A stretch of DNA of 64,000 bases. Source: Tamlana sp. 2_MG-2023. GTDB lineage: Bacteria; Bacteroidota; Bacteroidia; Flavobacteriales; Flavobacteriaceae. Under the pieces are notes generated by a model that made no database searches, was not told the DNA's origin, and worked only from the letters and a program-made list of their open reading frames with translations. Positions 9,694 through 18,795 of the stretch are shown here, one piece after another. A program made the translations under genes and the position numbers. Each line of letters starts with the position of its first letter. Position 1 is the first letter of the stretch. The DNA lies in the NCBI RefSeq assembly GCF_030548465.1, contig NZ_JAUOSF010000009.1, positions 1-64,000 on the forward strand, read 5' to 3'.

Positions 9694-10656
9694 ATGAAAA
9701 TTGACAGGTTTGTTTTAGCAATAATAGCAACGATCATATTGGCTTATTTTTTTCCGCAGTGGGGAAGCGCGTCAAGTCCTGTTCCTCTAGATTTAATTGG
9801 TACTACTGGTGTTTCCTTAATATTCTTCTTTTACGGATTAAAACTGAGTCCGGATAAAATTAAATCAGGCTTAAATAATTGGAAACTTCACGTCGTCGTT
9901 CAAACTTCTACATTTTTACTTTTCCCTTTAATTGTTCTTGCGGCTAAACCTTTTATTTCAACTGAAGAAGGCGAAAGTTTCTGGCTCTCCTTTCTTTTTC
10001 TCGCGGCTTTACCCTCTACCGTTTCTTCATCGGTGGTTATGGTGTCTATCGCTAAAGGAAATGTTCCTGCTGCTATTTTTAACGCTAGTATTTCAGGGCT
10101 TATCGGAATTGTGATCACACCACTATGGATGGAGCTTTTTATTCCGAAAAACACTACCGATTTTGATTTAACGACCATTTACAGCAGTCTTATTATCACG
10201 ATAATTCTTCCTGTTGCCTTGGGCATCCTTTTACAGCGCTTCGGAAGAAATTTTACGTCAAAATATAAAAACCAATTAACCACTTTTGATAAATTAGTTA
10301 TCCTTTTAATTATCTACAAAAGTTTTGCGCACTCCTTTGAAGATCATATTTTCAGTGCTATAAACTTTGTTGACCTATTAATCATTGCTGCATTTCTTAT
10401 TCTCCTGTTTTATAGTGTTTATTTAATTGTAGGTTTTGTTGCGAAAGCACTGAATTTCTCCAGGGAAGATCAAATTACTGCTCAATTCTGCGGCACGAAA
10501 AAATCGCTAGTTCACGGAACTGTTTTCTCCGAAATATTATTTCCTGCTACTTTTCCTGTGGGTTTAATTCTGTTACCATTGATGCTCTTTCACGCCATGC
10601 AAATCTTTATTATTAGTATTGTAGCTGCTAGGTTGGAGAGAGGTGTTGATGAGTAA
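9694..10656 (+). CDS. SBF-like transporter (bile acid:Na+ symporter-like, YfeH/Rch1 type)
   Basis: 320 residues with about ten hydrophobic segments and no signal peptide beyond the first helix. GTTGVSLIFFFYGLKLSPDKI near residue 40, FLAALPSTVSSSVVMVSIAKGN near 110 and CGTKKSLVHGT near 268 match the prokaryotic SBF-like (CPA/BART superfamily) group that includes E. coli YfeH. Some eukaryotic relatives act in calcium homeostasis; the substrate here is unknown. The ATG lies within the downstream edge of the preceding terminator region, which leaves little room for a separate promoter. Confidence 0.85.
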   Translation: MKIDRFVLAIIATIILAYFFPQWGSASSPVPLDLIGTTGVSLIFFFYGLKLSPDKIKSGLNNWKLHVVVQTSTFLLFPLIVLAAKPFISTEEGESFWLSFLFLAALPSTVSSSVVMVSIAKGNVPAAIFNASISGLIGIVITPLWMELFIPKNTTDFDLTTIYSSLIITIILPVALGILLQRFGRNFTSKYKNQLTTFDKLVILLIIYKSFAHSFEDHIFSAINFVDLLIIAAFLILLFYSVYLIVGFVAKALNFSREDQITAQFCGTKKSLVHGTVFSEILFPATFPVGLILLPLMLFHAMQIFIISIVAARLERGVDE

Positions 10657-10660
10657 ATTT

Positions 10661-10740
10661 AGGAGTTAAGGAGTTGGAGTAGTTAAGTAGTTAAGGAGTT
10701 GAAGTAGTTAAAATTAGTAGTTAAGAAGTTAAGTAGTTAA
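10661..10740. repeat. Low-complexity tandem repeat (agtagttaag-type)
   Basis: Directly after the SBF-like gene, degenerate units of 6-10 bases (AGTTAAGG, AGTAGTTA, AGTTGAAG) run for about 80 bases with a strong purine/T bias. It resembles two other short tandem arrays placed at gene ends in this window (12803-12877, 55946-55980). Confidence 0.7.
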
Positions 10741-10804
10741 AGACTAGATCGGGAATTGAGGAGACTTAGAGTTTAAAGAAAATGTTAGATTACTAGGGTT
10801 TCTG

Positions 10805-11503
10805 CTAAATGTATTCGGCTTCAAAAAGGGCTTTAAAATGTTTTAATAGCTTTTCTTTCACCTGGGCTTCATCTACATGTTTTTTAGCTAATTCTACATT
10901 TAAAGAGGTTACAGCTTTTCCACGGATTCCACAGGGAATGATATTATCAAAATACCCTAAATCGGCATTTACATTTAATGCAAAACCATGCATAGTTACC
11001 CAACGACTGGCGCGAACGCCCATAGCACAAATTTTTCTGGCAAACGGTGTGCCAACATCCAACCAAACACCTGTTTCTCCAGGGCTTCTTTCAGATTTGA
11101 GTCCGTATTCGGCTAAAGTGAGAATAATCATTTCTTCAAGCAAGCGCAAGTATTTATGAATGTCTGTAAAGAAATTTTCTAAATCTAAAATGGGATAGCC
11201 TACTATTTGTCCGGGGCCATGGTACGTAATATCTCCGCCTCTATTAATTTTATAAAAAGTCGCTCCTTTTGCGGTAAGTTGTTGTTCATCCAACAGTAAA
11301 TTAGACATATCGCCACTTTTCCCTAAAGTATAAACGTGTGGATGCTCTACAAATAACAAGTAGTTAGGAGTAGCAAGAGTTGTTTCTTCTCTTCTATTTT
11401 TAATTTTAAGATTTACAATGCTCTTAAACACCGTTTCCTGGTAATCCCAGGTCGCTTTATAGTCCTTTTGCCCTAATTCTTGTATTTCTACTCTTTTATT
11501 CAC
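10805..11503 (-). CDS. lipB: Octanoyl-[ACP]:protein octanoyltransferase (lipoate biosynthesis)
   Basis: 232 residues. It moves octanoate from acyl carrier protein to the lipoyl domains of dehydrogenase complexes, in the cytoplasm. RGGDITYHGPGQIVGYP, the catalytic Lys157 in ARKICAMG and Cys191 in IIPCGIRGK are all present; their 34-residue spacing equals that of Lys135/Cys169 in the E. coli enzyme. The start is a GTG; no upstream in-frame ATG is seen. A minus-strand TATATTTG at 11611-11618 may be its -7 element. It is a single gene, convergent with the SBF-like gene. Confidence 0.96.
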   Translation of the reverse strand: MNKRVEIQELGQKDYKATWDYQETVFKSIVNLKIKNRREETTLATPNYLLFVEHPHVYTLGKSGDMSNLLLDEQQLTAKGATFYKINRGGDITYHGPGQIVGYPILDLENFFTDIHKYLRLLEEMIILTLAEYGLKSERSPGETGVWLDVGTPFARKICAMGVRASRWVTMHGFALNVNADLGYFDNIIPCGIRGKAVTSLNVELAKKHVDEAQVKEKLLKHFKALFEAEYI

Positions 11504-11610
11504 TGGCTTTTTTATCGTTGTGACACCTATTACTACAAAGGTCTCTCACATTTTTATATAAAAATAACTTGCTCTTAACAACAAGAGGTTTAAATCTCCT
11601 TATTTTTTTG

Positions 11611-11618
11611 CAAATATA
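11611..11618 (-). promoter_or_regulatory. Possible -7 element of lipB
   Basis: Minus-strand TATATTTG, an exact TAnnTTTG match, 108 bases before the lipB GTG. No clear -33 TTG. Confidence 0.4.
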
Positions 11619-11737
11619 ATTATTAAATAACAATAAAGATAGATAGCTAGACCGTAGCTCGGTTAAAAACACCCTATTAAAAAAAAGAAGGACGACATAT
11701 AATTATTACCTTTATTGTAAATAAAATATTAATTACC

Positions 11738-12436
11738 ATGAATATGACTTTAAAAACACTTAGTACCTCCCTCCTTTTTTTCGGAATTTTAATGAACTCC
11801 GATCTATCAAGCGCTCAAGATTGTAGCGATTATTTTCCTTTTGATCAAGGGACGAAATATGAAATTTCGCATTACGACAAGAAAAACAAATTACAGTCTA
11901 CTGATAATTATGAAGTTGTTGCTAACTCAGGAAACCAAGCAACAGTTCATACCGTAATGAGGAATGCTAAAGGAGAGGAAACGATAAACGCTAAATACGA
12001 TATGGTTTGCGATGCCGACAAAGTATCTATAGATTTCAACAAATTAATGAGTGAAAAAATGACATCAGAAATGGCTGGAAAGGATATTGATGTGGATATC
12101 GATGGAACCATGATGGTGATACCTAACAACTTAAAAGTTGGACAAACACTTCCTGACAACATATTAAACTTAAAGGTATCTTCTTCTGCGATGAACATGA
12201 ATTTTAAAATTAAAGTTTACAACCGTAAAGTGGTAGGTGAAGAAAAAATAACGATTCCGGCTGGAACTTTTGATTGTATGGTTATTGAACATGATTCTGA
12301 AATTAACATGTTAATCACAAAACACACCAAATCAAAACAGTGGATAGCAAAAGGAGCTGGTATTGTAAAACAAGAAACTTATAGTAAAAAAGGTAAGCTG
12401 GAGAGCAAACAAGAAATGACTTCTTTCTCGAAATAA
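11738..12436 (+). CDS. Secreted TapB / DUF3108-like protein
   Basis: 232 residues with a signal peptide ending near SSAQ (about residue 26). The mature protein begins DCSDYFPFDQGTKYEISHYD and has the pattern KVVGEEKITIPAGTFDCMVIEHD and KQWIAKGAGIVKQETY typical of the periplasmic TapB/DUF3108-like proteins of Bacteroidota. Function unknown; probably a beta-sandwich in the periplasm or outer membrane. Two ATGs two codons apart (11738, 11744) could both serve as start. It is followed at once by a dispersed repeat that can act as its terminator. Confidence 0.75.
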   Translation: MNMTLKTLSTSLLFFGILMNSDLSSAQDCSDYFPFDQGTKYEISHYDKKNKLQSTDNYEVVANSGNQATVHTVMRNAKGEETINAKYDMVCDADKVSIDFNKLMSEKMTSEMAGKDIDVDIDGTMMVIPNNLKVGQTLPDNILNLKVSSSAMNMNFKIKVYNRKVVGEEKITIPAGTFDCMVIEHDSEINMLITKHTKSKQWIAKGAGIVKQETYSKKGKLESKQEMTSFSK

Positions 12437-12452
12437 TCTTTTTTCATAACAC

Positions 12453-12620
12453 ACAAAAAGGAGGCTGTACAAAAAGTATTATAGTACGTCATTCTGAATT
12501 TATTTAACTTCGTTGAATCTTCGATTTCAGAATCGCATCATACTGATAACCAATCATTATGAGAACCTGAATCAAGTTCAGATTGACGAAAACTTTACTT
12601 TTTAGACAGCCTCTTTTTTT
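12453..12620. repeat. Dispersed inverted-repeat element, copy A (terminator-like)
   Basis: About 168 bp with terminal inverted repeats: AAAAAGGAGGCTGTACAAAA at the left and the complement of TTTTTAGACAGCCTCTTTTT at the right. The interior holds CGTCATTCTGAA, TCAGAATC and the hairpin GAACCTGAATCAAGTTCAG. It sits exactly between two convergent genes and has T-runs outward on both strands, so it can end both. Close relatives are at 46473-46616 and 22924-23008. Copy A has about 20 extra interior bases compared with copy B. Confidence 0.85.
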
Positions 12621-12626
12621 ATGCCT

Positions 12627-12791
12627 TTAGTTGGCGTATTTCGGATTGTTTAGAATCACCAAAGCAGCAATAACCCCTGGCACCCAGCCGCAAAGCCACA
12701 GTAAAAATACAATTAATACCGAGCCACAACCTTTACCTATAACGGCTAATGGCGGACAAATAATAGATAATAATACTCTCCAGAATGACAT
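12627..12791 (-). CDS. YqaE/Pmp3-family small membrane protein
   Basis: A 54-residue reading frame starting at an ATG (12791). It begins MSFWRVLLSIICPPLAV and continues through GCGSVLIVFLLWLCGW to VPGVIAALVILNNPKYAN: two hydrophobic helices with the family hallmarks PPLAV, a Gly-Cys pair and GW-x-PG. These proteolipids (UPF0057) sit in the cytoplasmic membrane and affect membrane potential and salt stress in yeast and plants; the bacterial role is poorly known. The gene is short but the match covers its full length. It converges on the TapB-like gene across repeat copy A. Confidence 0.9.
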   Translation of the reverse strand: MSFWRVLLSIICPPLAVIGKGCGSVLIVFLLWLCGWVPGVIAALVILNNPKYAN

Positions 12792-12802
12792 TTTTATTGA
12801 CT

Positions 12803-12877
12803 TTTAACTTTTGACTGTTGACTGTTGACTGTTGGCCTTTGACTGTTGACTGTTGACTTTTGACTGTTGACTTTTGG
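12803..12877. repeat. Heptanucleotide tandem array (GACTGTT/GACTTTT)
   Basis: About ten 7-base units, mostly GACTGTT with some GACTTTT and one GGCCTTT variant, just upstream of the YqaE-type gene. The period of exactly 7 bases recalls short tandem repeats that expand by slippage. Confidence 0.85.
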
Positions 12878-13045
12878 AAAATTGTTTAACCGTGTAACCG
12901 ACGTAAGAATGATTGAATTTTTAATTTTTCATTTTTAACTTTTCATTATTAATTATTAATTTTTCACTTCAGTATCCTGTCTCCAAAAAGTAAGACGCAA
13001 ACAAACCTAAAATGTTACAAAACATTTACAGATCCTTAAGTTTTT

Positions 13046-13132
13046 CCGCGTTAGGGATAGCAGTGGAAATCCTTTTTGAGAGGTACGAACAAAAAGATTG
13101 CAACGGATAGCCCGACCCTTGTGGTAACGCCC
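13046..13132. ncRNA. Candidate conserved structured RNA upstream of lysS
   Basis: An 87-base GC-richer island in AT-rich intergenic DNA. GCGTTAGGG near the left end pairs with CCC...TAACGC at the right end. Inside, AATCCTTTTTG (13068-13078) pairs with CAAAAAGATT across a 12-base loop. GGATAGCAGTGG and GCAACGGATAGCCC form the purine-rich internal arms. The phrases GGATAGCCCGACCC and GTAACGCCC look like an element I associate with intergenic regions of many Bacteroidota. It may be a member of a known family such as 6S-Flavo or Flavo-1; I cannot assign which, nor the strand. Confidence 0.55.
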
Positions 13133-13176
13133 TAAAAATTCGTAAATCATTAGTTAAAAAAAGGAAATCAATTGAT

Positions 13177-13184
13177 TATCTTTG
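13177..13184 (+). promoter_or_regulatory. -7 element of lysS
   Basis: TATCTTTG matches the Bacteroidota -7 consensus and lies 32 bases before the lysS ATG, giving a short leader of about 25 bases. No -33 TTG at the exact spacing. Confidence 0.6.
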
Positions 13185-13216
13185 CTTCTTAAAAATTTTC
13201 ACACCGTATTTAGAGT

Positions 13217-14908
13217 ATGTCACAATTATCTGAACAAGAGCTTGTAAGAAGAGAAAAGCTAACGAAGCTACGCGAATTAGGGATTAATCCTTATCCTGCT
13301 GATTTATATCATGTAAACCACACGTCTAGAGATGTCAAGAACGACTTTGAAGAAGGCAAACAGGTTGTAATCGCTGGGCGATTAATGATGATAAAGGTGC
13401 AGGGCAAGGCGAGTTTCGCACAATTACAAGATTCGGAAGGTAAAATTCAAGTCTATTTTAATAGAGACGAAATTTGCCCAGGGGAAGACAAGGTTAAATA
13501 CAACGAGGTTTTTAAAAAGCTTTTAGATTTTGGCGATTTTGTTGGCATTGAAGGTGAATTATTCACAACTAAGGTTGGTGAAAAATCGGTTAGAGTTAAA
13601 GACTTTACCCTTTTAAGTAAGGCTTTAAAACCATTACCATTACCAAAAGAAAAAGATGGCGTTGTTTTCGATGCTTTTACAGATCCAGAACACCGTTATA
13701 GACAACGTTATGCTGATTTAGTAGTAAATCCGCATGTGAAAGACGTTTTTATAAAACGTACCAAGTTGTTTAATGCGATGCGTTCATTTTTTAATAACTC
13801 TGGTTATTTTGAAGTTGAAACACCTGTTTTACAACCTATTCCTGGTGGCGCTGCGGCACGTCCGTTTGTAACACACCACAACAGTTTAGACATTCCTTTA
13901 TACATGCGAATTGCCAATGAGTTGTATTTAAAAAGACTTATTGTTGGTGGTTTTGATGGGGTTTACGAGTTTTCTAAAAACTTTAGAAACGAGGGTATGG
14001 ACCGTACACATAATCCAGAATTCACAGCCATGGAAATTTATGTAGCCTATAAAGACTACAACTGGATGATGGATTTCTGTGAGCGCTTATTAGAATACTG
14101 TGCTATGGTTGTAAACGAATCGACTAAAGCAAAATTTGGCGAACACGAGATAGACTTTAAAGCGCCGTACGCTAGAGTAACAATGGCCGATTCTATTAAA
14201 GAATTTACAGGTTTTGATATTACTGGTAAAACAGAAGATGAAATTAGACAAGCTGCCAAAGACCTAGGTGTTGAAGTTGATGAAACGATGGGGAAAGGTA
14301 AATTGATTGATGAAATATTTGGCGAAAAATGTGAGGGGAATTACATCCAACCTACGTTCATTACCGATTATCCAAAGGAAATGAGCCCGCTGTGTAAAGA
14401 ACACAGAGACAACCCTGAATTAACCGAGCGTTTTGAACTTATGGTTTGCGGTAAAGAAATAGCGAATGCTTATTCTGAATTAAACGACCCAATAGATCAA
14501 CGTGAGCGTTTTGAGCACCAATTAAAACTGGCTGCTAAGGGTGATGATGAAGCTACCGAGTTTATCGATCATGATTTCTTACGTGCTTTAGAATACGGGA
14601 TGCCTCCTACATCTGGAATGGGTATTGGAATGGATCGATTAATTATGTTTTTAACAAACAATCAATCGATTCAAGAAGTATTATTCTTCCCGCAAATGCG
14701 CCCAGAGAAAAAAGCGGTTCCATTAAGTGAAGAAGGAAAAGCCGTTTTAGACCTTTTAAAGAAGGCTGAAAAATTAGCTTTAACAGACTTAAAAGCACAA
14801 TCTGGTTTATCTAATAAAAAATGGGATAAAACGATTAAAGAATTAACGAAACACAATCTGGCTAAAGTTGAAAAAACTGACGACGGTTTGTTTGTAGAAC
14901 TGGTGTAA
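13217..14908 (+). CDS. lysS: Lysyl-tRNA synthetase, class II
   Basis: 563 residues. It charges tRNA-Lys in the cytoplasm. An N-terminal OB-fold ([20 protein letters not shown]) is followed by the class II core with motif 2 ([15 protein letters not shown]) and motif 3 ([14 protein letters not shown]). It is longer than the ~500 residues of E. coli LysS because of about 60 extra C-terminal residues ([19 protein letters not shown] onward) resembling a small helical or winged-helix module, as is common in Bacteroidota. It starts at an ATG 32 bases after a good -7 element and ends at a strong terminator, so it is a single-gene unit. Confidence 0.97.
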   Translation: MSQLSEQELVRREKLTKLRELGINPYPADLYHVNHTSRDVKNDFEEGKQVVIAGRLMMIKVQGKASFAQLQDSEGKIQVYFNRDEICPGEDKVKYNEVFKKLLDFGDFVGIEGELFTTKVGEKSVRVKDFTLLSKALKPLPLPKEKDGVVFDAFTDPEHRYRQRYADLVVNPHVKDVFIKRTKLFNAMRSFFNNSGYFEVETPVLQPIPGGAAARPFVTHHNSLDIPLYMRIANELYLKRLIVGGFDGVYEFSKNFRNEGMDRTHNPEFTAMEIYVAYKDYNWMMDFCERLLEYCAMVVNESTKAKFGEHEIDFKAPYARVTMADSIKEFTGFDITGKTEDEIRQAAKDLGVEVDETMGKGKLIDEIFGEKCEGNYIQPTFITDYPKEMSPLCKEHRDNPELTERFELMVCGKEIANAYSELNDPIDQRERFEHQLKLAAKGDDEATEFIDHDFLRALEYGMPPTSGMGIGMDRLIMFLTNNQSIQEVLFFPQMRPEKKAVPLSEEGKAVLDLLKKAEKLALTDLKAQSGLSNKKWDKTIKELTKHNLAKVEKTDDGLFVELV

Positions 14909-14940
14909 AGCCACTTTGAAACGACATATTATTGCATAAA

Positions 14941-14972
14941 AAAAGCCGGTAACCAGCCGGCTTTTCGTTTTT
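14941..14972 (+). terminator. Terminator after lysS
   Basis: AAAAGCCGG (14941-14949) pairs with CCGGCTTTT (14957-14965) across a 7-base loop, followed by a T-rich tail. Confidence 0.88.
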
Positions 14973-15243
14973 AACAAACTAACTAAACTAAACATAATTT
15001 TAAAACCAAAATATTTTGAATTCGAAAGTCATTTTAGGAGGTACTTTCGAAAGTACTTGTTTTAACTAATTACACTACAAAGAGAGTGATTTTCTTCGTT
15101 ATAGTTAAACAATTTAGAATTGTTTAACAGCATTACATCTAAACTTTACAATTCCCTTAAGATTACGCAATCCAAATGTTAATTTTTTAAGGAAAATTAT
15201 TTTAATTCCTTATCGACTGCTTCAGCAAATTGAGCAAAAGACA
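14973..15243. other. Intergenic region with two strong palindromes
   Basis: No gene seen. It contains a perfect 16-bp palindrome GTACTTTCGAAAGTAC (15041-15056) and a hairpin GTTAAACAATT-TAG-AATTGTTTAAC (15104-15128, 11-bp stem, 3-base loop). The second has no long T-run on the minus strand but could end the large glucan operon whose last gene stops at 15244; the first resembles a protein-binding site. lysS and the operon converge here. Confidence 0.5.
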
Positions 15244-16899
15244 TTAATAACTTTCTTCTAGAAGCAGGATATCAAAACCTGAATCAATCTCAACCTGCCC
15301 GTTTTTCACTATGGATTCTACTCCAGAATAAGCATCTCTAATTTTTGTGCCTTCCTTAAAAACTTCTGAAACAGAAACAGACTTAAGCCCTTTATCTAGG
15401 TTTAAACCAACAACAGCGACATCTTTAAAGTTATTCTTATTATAGCTTCGAGAAAACACGTAAGGTAGCTTAGATATCATTTGATGGCGCCCTGCTCCAA
15501 TAGCAGGATGCTTTACTCGAAATTGACCTAATTTTTGCCAATGTTTTAAAACCAACTGTGTTTCTGGATTCGAATTAATAGCCTCCCAGTTCATAAACGA
15601 ACGTAAATTGGCGTCTCCAACAGCACCTTCGACATGTAGTATTCTTGCTGATTCATCACCGTAATATATTTGAGCAGCACCTTGAGACAATAATAATTTG
15701 GTAGCTGTCTCATAAGGTTTTTTACGCATGGGATCGAATGGTTGTCCGTCGTCATGAGAACTCAAATAATTTAAAACACTATAGTCTTTTAAGTTGCCAT
15801 GAAGGATACGGTCATATTTTGAAAACATACTTTCCAAATCCAATTGCTGTGCATTCCACTTAAATTCAAAATTGATTAATTGATTGAACGCCTTATCAAA
15901 ATAATTTACTTTTTTATCTCCAAAATCGAAAGCTTTCTCGTGGCTTATGGCATAATTATAAACTTCCCCAACTAGGTAAAAATCATTATCGTCTAAAACC
16001 TTTTCAGGGTTATTTGATTTAAACTCGGTAAAAGCAGCATTGACTACTTCTCTAAACTCTTGCCACACATAAGGCTCGGTATGTTTTACAGTATCGACGC
16101 GGTAACCATCAATTCCGAATTCGGTAATATAATCGGAAAGCCATTTCATGATATAAAACCGCGGTGCTCTTGGGTATTTTGTACGATCAAAGAAAGCATC
16201 TAATTCTGCGATTTCTTGTTCGTAACGGCCTTCTGCTTTCCATTTTTCAACCAATTGTTTTGGAAGCTCTACAGGCTCATTACTTTCCGTTTTTATATCT
16301 GGTAGATTTTCCACCAAAGTACAATGTACGGTATGGTTATAATTTTTATAGTCGCAAGCAGACCCAGTTCTTACCCAATCGTCTGGCCATACGGGGTCTT
16401 TTTCGGTTACAGGTCCTGTGTGATTTATAACAGCATCTAATACAATACGAATTCCTTTGCTGTGAGCAAGTTCAACCAGTTTTTTCAAGTCTTCTTTTGT
16501 CCCGAAGTTAGGATCTAGGTTGGTCCAATCTTTAGTCCAATAACCATGAAAGCCATAAGATACGCCAGTACCTTCATCGGTACCGCCATGAATTTGTTCA
16601 ACAATTGGTGTCATCCAAATGGCATTAACACCTAAATCCGTGAAGTAACCAGACGCTACTTTTTCAATCACACCTTTAAGGTCTCCTCCTTCAAACCCTC
16701 TTAAAACGCCAGCTTCATCAGTTCTGTTGAAATTAATATCATTGGAAGTATCGGCGTTATTGAACCTATCGGTTAACATAAAATAAACAGTAGCTGCATC
16801 CCATGAAAATGGGGTATCAATAACTTCCTTAGCAGTTGATTCTGATTTGTTTTGACATCCCATAAACACTACACTTAAAACAATTATTAACTTCCTCAT
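15244..16899 (-). CDS. GH13 alpha-amylase lipoprotein (MalS-like)
   Basis: 551 residues. Lipobox VFMGC gives an anchored lipoprotein (Cys15). The TIM-barrel core has YFMLTDRFNNADTSND, GGDLKGV, the region III-type motif LDAVINH, the nucleophile Asp269 in GIDGYRVDTVKHTE, the acid/base Glu312 in LVGEVYN and the third carboxylate Asp383 in LSSHDDG. The block FGVHGYWTKDWTNLDP-like and ENLPDIKTES resembles the E. coli periplasmic alpha-amylase MalS (subfamily GH13_19), so it likely trims maltodextrins. It is the last gene of the operon, 3 bases after the preceding amylase gene. Periplasmic or surface location cannot be decided here. Confidence 0.92.
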   Translation of the reverse strand: MRKLIIVLSVVFMGCQNKSESTAKEVIDTPFSWDAATVYFMLTDRFNNADTSNDINFNRTDEAGVLRGFEGGDLKGVIEKVASGYFTDLGVNAIWMTPIVEQIHGGTDEGTGVSYGFHGYWTKDWTNLDPNFGTKEDLKKLVELAHSKGIRIVLDAVINHTGPVTEKDPVWPDDWVRTGSACDYKNYNHTVHCTLVENLPDIKTESNEPVELPKQLVEKWKAEGRYEQEIAELDAFFDRTKYPRAPRFYIMKWLSDYITEFGIDGYRVDTVKHTEPYVWQEFREVVNAAFTEFKSNNPEKVLDDNDFYLVGEVYNYAISHEKAFDFGDKKVNYFDKAFNQLINFEFKWNAQQLDLESMFSKYDRILHGNLKDYSVLNYLSSHDDGQPFDPMRKKPYETATKLLLSQGAAQIYYGDESARILHVEGAVGDANLRSFMNWEAINSNPETQLVLKHWQKLGQFRVKHPAIGAGRHQMISKLPYVFSRSYNKNNFKDVAVVGLNLDKGLKSVSVSEVFKEGTKIRDAYSGVESIVKNGQVEIDSGFDILLLEESY

Positions 16900-16902
16900 G
16901 AT

Positions 16903-18789
16903 TTACTGTAGTTTTAAAATAAAAGATTCTAAAGGTTTTACTATGATTTTTGCTGAAGCCCCATCTTTTGTAAGCTCTAATTTGGTTTTAAAAACATGAG
17001 CTAATTGATCTTCTAAGATATAGTCACCTGATTGTAATTGCCAAGTATTTATAAGGGCATCTGGTAATTTTAAAGTAAATTCAGCGCCATATTTGGCATC
17101 AAAATTGGCCACAACAATTAATTTTTCGTTATTACTCCAACGTGCAAAAGCTAAATGTTTTCCGCCATAGTTTGCAGTTTGGTTTTTGTTAAACTCATGT
17201 AAATCCTGATACGCTCCCATTAAAGCCTCGCTTGTAATGGTGAAATTTAGTAAACGCTTATAAAAATCGCGTAACTCCAGCTCCTTAGGAGTTGATTTCC
17301 CGCCATCAAATTGCTTATTGTTCACCCAACGGTTAACACTCGGCACATTTCCATAATCAAAAATTGATGTTCTTGAAGGGTCTCCAAAACCTAAATCATC
17401 TGCTCCAGGCTCCCCAAATTCTTGTCCGAAATATATTAAAGTAGGCGAAGAACTAATTGTTGCCGACACTACCATAGCAGGTTTCGCTTTATTCGCATCA
17501 CCAGCAAACTCCGGACTTGCAATACGTTGCTCGTCATGATTTTCTAAAAAGTGTAACATATGATGCTCAATATCCTTCAAATCTTCTTGAACCGCTGGAA
17601 TATTATGGGTTTTACGCTTACCTTGAATCACATATTTTAAAGTATCATATAACTGCACTTTATCATAGAGATAATCCATTTTTCCTTTTCGGATGTAATC
17701 ACGATACAAATTCGGATTATAAACTTCGGCTAATAAAAAAGCATCAGGATTCTTCATTTTAATAGCGGAGTTCATATAACTCCAAAATTCCACAGGAACC
17801 ATTTCAGCCATATCGTAACGAAAGCCATCAACACCTTTTTCAATCCAATACAAAGCGATGTCTTTAAATTTATCCCAAGAATTTGGCACTGTTTTATCCT
17901 TCCAGAATTCGAAATGCGCTTGATAGTCTTTCTTATCAAAATGATCAGGCAAGACGTCAAAATCACGGTTTCCTTCTGGAGAAACGCCATAATTAATTTT
18001 AACCGTTTCATACCAATCGTTAGGATCTGGTTGTGATAAACGCGAACCATTCCCCGTCCATTTTGAAGGAATCTCTTCAAATTTCCCGTCGGATAAAGCA
18101 TTCTTATCACCACCTAAAGGCAAATAACCATTTGGTCGTTCTGGCACCATAAAAACCTCATCTGGGTTATAGTAAAAATTATTATTCACGTCATAAACAA
18201 CGGCAGTATTATCGTTTTCACCAAAATCGGAAACCCCTTCTGGCTTAGAAATGCTCTCATATTTTCGAGCAACATGATTAGGAACAATATCAATAATCAC
18301 TTTTAAACCAGCTTCGTGTGAACGCGCGATTAGTGCTTCAAATTCCTCTAAGCGTTTGGCTGGATCTTCAGCTAAATCTGGGTTTACATTGTAGTAGTCT
18401 TTAACAGCATAAGGTGATCCTGCACGACCTTTTACTACATCAGGATCGTCGTTAGAAATACCATATTTAGTATAATCGGTAATAACTGCGTGGTGTGGTA
18501 CGCCAGTGTACCAAATGTGAGTCATCCCTAAATCTTTAATTTCTTTTAAAGCCTTATCTGTAAAGTCATTAAACTTCCCTACACCATTTTCTTCAATGGT
18601 ACCCCAAGGCTTATTTGTGGTATTGGTATTTCCAAACAAGCGTGTAAACACTTGATAAACTACCGCTTTTTTAGGTGATTCTGTTGATGCGATCGTATTT
18701 TTCTTTTTAAGGGATTCTTTCTTGTTAGTCTGGCAACCAACAAATGCTGCTAAAGTAAGAGCAATAAGTATTATTCGAAATTCAAACAT
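16903..18789 (-). CDS. GH13 alpha-amylase-family lipoprotein
   Basis: 628 residues with lipobox AAFVGC (Cys19). Catalytic Asp326 (GVDGFRYDMAEM), Glu355 (FLLAEVYNP) and Asp419 (FLENHDEQR) are in place, and VIIDIVPNH precedes them. The insertion of about 120 residues between PNHVARKYES and the nucleophile is long, and the C-terminal ~100 residues form a beta-sandwich-like domain. The exact GH13 subfamily is not clear to me; alpha-1,4-glucan hydrolysis is expected from the context. It is separated from the upstream SusA-like gene by 6 bases and from the downstream gene by 3, so translation is probably coupled. Confidence 0.92.
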   Translation of the reverse strand: MFEFRIILIALTLAAFVGCQTNKKESLKKKNTIASTESPKKAVVYQVFTRLFGNTNTTNKPWGTIEENGVGKFNDFTDKALKEIKDLGMTHIWYTGVPHHAVITDYTKYGISNDDPDVVKGRAGSPYAVKDYYNVNPDLAEDPAKRLEEFEALIARSHEAGLKVIIDIVPNHVARKYESISKPEGVSDFGENDNTAVVYDVNNNFYYNPDEVFMVPERPNGYLPLGGDKNALSDGKFEEIPSKWTGNGSRLSQPDPNDWYETVKINYGVSPEGNRDFDVLPDHFDKKDYQAHFEFWKDKTVPNSWDKFKDIALYWIEKGVDGFRYDMAEMVPVEFWSYMNSAIKMKNPDAFLLAEVYNPNLYRDYIRKGKMDYLYDKVQLYDTLKYVIQGKRKTHNIPAVQEDLKDIEHHMLHFLENHDEQRIASPEFAGDANKAKPAMVVSATISSSPTLIYFGQEFGEPGADDLGFGDPSRTSIFDYGNVPSVNRWVNNKQFDGGKSTPKELELRDFYKRLLNFTITSEALMGAYQDLHEFNKNQTANYGGKHLAFARWSNNEKLIVVANFDAKYGAEFTLKLPDALINTWQLQSGDYILEDQLAHVFKTKLELTKDGASAKIIVKPLESFILKLQ

Positions 18790-18795
18790 GGTCTT

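Noticed and set aside
15201-15243. 14-codon reading frame (MSFAQFAEAVDKELK) overlapping the end of the last GH13 gene in a TAATG arrangement
   Set aside because: Too short, no known family, and no ribosome-binding or conservation evidence.
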